Below are positions 37,599 to 40,202 of a stretch of DNA of 40,202 nt, piece by piece. Positions within the stretch are counted from its first letter, which is position 1. Each line of letters begins with the position of its first letter. Source of the DNA: Pseudomonadales bacterium (lineage in GTDB: Bacteria > Pseudomonadota > Gammaproteobacteria > Pseudomonadales > Azotimanducaceae); NCBI GenBank assembly GCA_007131295.1, contig SLQW01000019.1, positions 1 through 40,202 of the forward strand, in the 5' to 3' direction. The notes below the pieces were generated by a model. The model did not search any database, was not told the DNA's origin, and saw only the letters and a list, made by a program, of their open reading frames with translations. The position numbers and the translations under genes are program-made.

Positions 37599-40202
37599 CT
37601 ATTGATGGAACTGGATCGCAAGGAGATCCCTCCGTTCGGTGCGGGCGTAGCGCCCGGGTGCGATGGTCGCAAGCCGCTCGAAGCTCGCTCTTACCCACTC
37701 GTCATAGACTCCGTCGACAACTCGGGACGCATTGCTGAGGAAGATGTCCAGAGCCTGCTCCTCAAACGGGAAGGCCTGCTCCTCGAGCAGGATCTCGTAC
37801 TGCTCGAGCGCATCCTCGGCGAGTTCCGCCGGACGCTCGGAGTCCATCAGATCCTGCGCCAACCGATAGTAGAGTTCGGCGATCTGCCAGGTCGCGGCGG
37901 TGACGACGCCCGTTACTCCGTACTCTGCCGCCTCGCCGTAGGCAGCGAGAGCGGCCTCCATGTGCTCACGTTTGCGTCGCAGGCTGTCGCGCAGAGGCAC
38001 GATCAGCCGTGCGTCCATGAAGGCGTCGCGAAGGGGCTCTGCGAGTTCCAGACTCGCATGCGCTGCGAGGTAACGGCTGCGGTCGGTGCGTGCAGCACCA
38101 AGATCCCTGTCGACGGCAACGATGTCCTCGAGCCAGCGACGGCGATCGCGCGTGTCTCCGGAAGCGAGCGCCAGTTCCGCCAGCCAGTGGCGTGCTTCCA
38201 ACGCTTCGGCAACTGGTTCGGGAAAACGCTCGACAATGGTCATGTAGATGCGGCGTCGCTCAGCGTCCTGTCCCGCGGCGGCATGAAGTTCGGCCGCTTC
38301 CCAAAGCGCCGCCCTGCGCACCTCCGCTTCCAGCGGAGAGGCCTCGGCAACCCGCTCGAACTCCCTCGCAGCTTCCGCGAAGCGTCGGTCCTCACGCAGC
38401 GCGGTCGCCAGGAAACGCGTCGCGTCGTGTGCCAGATCATGATCGGCATGTTCATCGCGGAAGCGTTCCAGCAGCGTGGCCGCCTCGCTCCAGCGCTCAT
38501 GCGAAAAGAGGAGGGCCCCCGCGTCATAGAGGGCGTTCGCCGCCTCGGGGGCATCCGGAGCCTCGACACCAAGGCGGACGAAGTGGTGCACGGCTGCATC
38601 CACGTCACCGTCGGCACGTGCCAGTTCACCCTGACGGAAAATCGCAGCCACGATGCGCTCGGCAAAGTCCCGCTGACGTTCCGGCGGCAGCTCCATCTGC
38701 CCAAGTAGGCGGTAGGCGCGCTCTGCCTCTGCGTAACGCCCGAGATCGAACCGGGCATGGGCGATCACGGTCCAGGCAGTTATCGCCGCAGACGCGCCCG
38801 CCGGCGGCCGATGGTGAACGACGAGTTCGGCCACCGCGATCGCTTCTTCGAACTCTCCGGCTGCGAATCGCTCCTCGGCAAGGACCGTCAATACCGGGAC
38901 CGCCTGCGGATGCTCGGGAAACGAGACGGCAAAGCGCAGCGACCACTCCGAGAGTTCAACGCGCCATGTCCTGCGCGCTTCATCTTCGAGGGTGGCCTCA
39001 TGGCGACGCGCAGCCAGGAGCGCTGCGTAGCCCGCTTCGGCGGCATCCTCATGTGCTCCGAAGTCATAGGCCGAGGCGAGATAGGCGGCCGTCGCCTCCT
39101 CGTCACGACCTGCTTCGACCAGCAACTCCGCGAGCAGGAAGCTGTGATGGCCGGCGCGCGGATCTTCGGGAAACCAGGCAAGGAGCTTGCGATACCATTC
39201 GATCGCGCGCGCCTGATCGGTAGCCTCGCCACTCTCCTGGGCCAGCGCGTGGTCATGCTCGGCTAGGTCCGCGAGATGCTCGTGCAGATGGATCAGCACC
39301 TGCTGGTGAGCGCTGCGCTCCCGCTCCGACCAGAACGGAGCATCGAGACCATAGTGGCTGACGAACGCTTCCTTCGCCTCGAGCACCAACGATGGGAAGC
39401 GACCCTGGATGTAGGCGTCGACCACTGCCTGCTGAAAGCCCGGTGCACGGCCGTGATTCACCCTGGTCGCCACGAACGCGCCGAAAGCCGAGGCGGCATC
39501 GCGATAGCGTTCCTGAGCAAGATAGAGCTGACCCAATCCAGCGTAGAAAAGATGGGACCAGGGGCGATCACCCGCCCGGGCGAGCATCGTGTCGATCGAC
39601 TCGGGGCCTTGCAGATGGGAGAAGGCCAGACTGGAGACCCGCAGGGTGTCTTCGTAGAGCTCCCGTTCCGTCCGGCTGAGACCGTCGAGATCGGGGTCGG
39701 GATCCTCGCCGAAGCGCCGGTCGAGCAGCGCCATGAAGGATTCGATAGCAGCCTCATACTCGCCAAGCCGATAACGGGTCCAACCAAGCTTGTAGAGAGC
39801 CTGATCCAGGAAGGGCTGACCCTCGGGGTGCGTCAGCACAGCCGCGTAGGCAGCTTCCGCATCCAAATGCCGACCCTCGACGAACAAACGCTCCCCGCGC
39901 CGGAACTGGGCCTCAGCCGCAAACGGACTCTCGGCATGGTCGCGAACGAGCTCATCGAGGCTGGCCAACGCAGCAGCAGTTGCCCCGAGGGCATCTTCGC
40001 CGCGCGCACGCTGATACAGAATCCGATCGGTCTCGCTCAAATCGGGCCAGCCAGCCAGGAGCTCGCTGTAGCCCCGTACGGCCGCTTCGATATACGCACG
40101 CGCCCGATCGTCATCGTCCGCATCGGCCTGCAGAGCGAGACCCGTTTCCAGCTCCAGGTCCGCCAGCCTCCGCAGCGCCTGCAGGCGCATGCCTTCGGGT
40201 AC
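37599..40202 (-). CDS. Large TPR-repeat protein (5' end outside the window)
   Basis: At least 867 codons; the frame is still open at the window edge (GTA CCC GAA GGC before an internal ATG at 40190), so the N-terminus and any signal peptide are missing. The whole chain consists of helical TPR/Sel1-like repeats. Examples are FAAEAQFRRGERLFVEGRHL, LDQALYKLGWTRYRLGEYEA, LFYAGLGQLYLAQERYRDAA and EAANALYDAGALLFSHERWS. It shows the spacing of YbgF/BamD-like envelope TPR proteins, and the length is far above normal for a Tol-Pal-type partner. It lies upstream of the TPR lipoprotein and ExbB/ExbD genes in the same orientation, so it is likely a periplasmic scaffold of the motor, comparable to large Glt TPR proteins by context only. 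Confidence 0.8.
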   Translation of the reverse strand, partial: VPEGMRLQALRRLADLELETGLALQADADDDDRARAYIEAAVRGYSELLAGWPDLSETDRILYQRARGEDALGATAAALASLDELVRDHAESPFAAEAQFRRGERLFVEGRHLDAEAAYAAVLTHPEGQPFLDQALYKLGWTRYRLGEYEAAIESFMALLDRRFGEDPDPDLDGLSRTERELYEDTLRVSSLAFSHLQGPESIDTMLARAGDRPWSHLFYAGLGQLYLAQERYRDAASAFGAFVATRVNHGRAPGFQQAVVDAYIQGRFPSLVLEAKEAFVSHYGLDAPFWSERERSAHQQVLIHLHEHLADLAEHDHALAQESGEATDQARAIEWYRKLLAWFPEDPRAGHHSFLLAELLVEAGRDEEATAAYLASAYDFGAHEDAAEAGYAALLAARRHEATLEDEARRTWRVELSEWSLRFAVSFPEHPQAVPVLTVLAEERFAAGEFEEAIAVAELVVHHRPPAGASAAITAWTVIAHARFDLGRYAEAERAYRLLGQMELPPERQRDFAERIVAAIFRQGELARADGDVDAAVHHFVRLGVEAPDAPEAANALYDAGALLFSHERWSEAATLLERFRDEHADHDLAHDATRFLATALREDRRFAEAAREFERVAEASPLEAEVRRAALWEAAELHAAAGQDAERRRIYMTIVERFPEPVAEALEARHWLAELALASGDTRDRRRWLEDIVAVDRDLGAARTDRSRYLAAHASLELAEPLRDAFMDARLIVPLRDSLRRKREHMEAALAAYGEAAEYGVTGVVTAATWQIAELYYRLAQDLMDSERPAELAEDALEQYEILLEEQAFPFEEQALDIFLSNASRVVDGVYDEWVRASFERLATIAPGRYARTERRDLLAIQFHQ

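Overview
The window is GC-rich chromosomal DNA with the densely packed, overlapping gene style of a free-living gammaproteobacterium. Genes typical of that class (PpnN-type nucleosidase, SprT-like protein, YaeQ, CvrA/NhaP2-type antiporter) sit beside lipid/xenobiotic catabolism genes: a paired acyl-CoA dehydrogenase operon, a P450, an SDR, an amidohydrolase and a ThDP enzyme. This mix resembles lipid- or steroid-degrading environmental Gammaproteobacteria, but no rRNA or other marker allows a finer placement. No tRNA, rRNA, CRISPR array, insertion sequence or prophage was seen.

Layout. 1-3068 (+): end of a saccharopine-dehydrogenase-like gene, ppnN, a SprT-like metalloprotein and an APH-fold kinase, joined by short overlaps. 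3076-6129: a TetR regulator divergent from two acyl-CoA dehydrogenases, with a palindrome between them. 6154-7106 (-): Nudix hydrolase and an MliC-like lipoprotein. 7209-9268 (+): cytochrome P450 followed by a decayed amino-acid permease. 9269-9622: a gene-free stretch full of REP-like hairpins and direct repeats. 9623-13283 (-): an RNase J-like beta-CASP nuclease and a stand-alone elongation factor G. 13528-15945 (+): two overlapping genes for unrecognised membrane proteins, then an exported DUF442-type phosphatase-like protein. 15965-20968: an RND efflux operon (adaptor, pump) divergent from its presumed TetR repressor, with a perfect 12+12 bp operator. 21060-24559: a DUF3667 protein that looks frameshifted at its 3' end, then a lipoprotein alpha/beta hydrolase and a K+/H+ antiporter in one operon. 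24807-29299 (+): a second RND operon with pump before adaptor. 29306-30814: SDR and yaeQ, divergent. 30815-31024: a REP pair and a possible gene remnant. 31025-33803 (-): amidohydrolase and ThDP-dependent enzyme. 33894-40202 (-): a six-to-seven-gene operon of a TolQR/ExbBD-type motor with an AgmX/PglI-like TonB protein and two TPR proteins.

The last operon is the most interesting system. Two ExbD paralogues, one ExbB/TolQ, a proline-rich TonB-like protein with an AgmX/PglI-type C-terminus, a small exported protein, a TPR lipoprotein and a very large TPR protein are translationally coupled. The gene content recalls the Agl/Glt gliding-motor modules of Myxococcus rather than a classical Tol-Pal or siderophore TonB system. 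One ExbD has Asn where the proton-carrying Asp is expected, so the stator probably has an asymmetric ExbD pair. Its function here is unknown.

Other points of note are a dispersed REP-like repeat family (TGTGGGAAG core) at three loci, one of which forms the 3' end of the MliC-like gene; an RND pump lacking one of the paired TM4 aspartates; a permease pseudogene with a large internal deletion and a nonsense codon; and two palindromic TetR-type operators.
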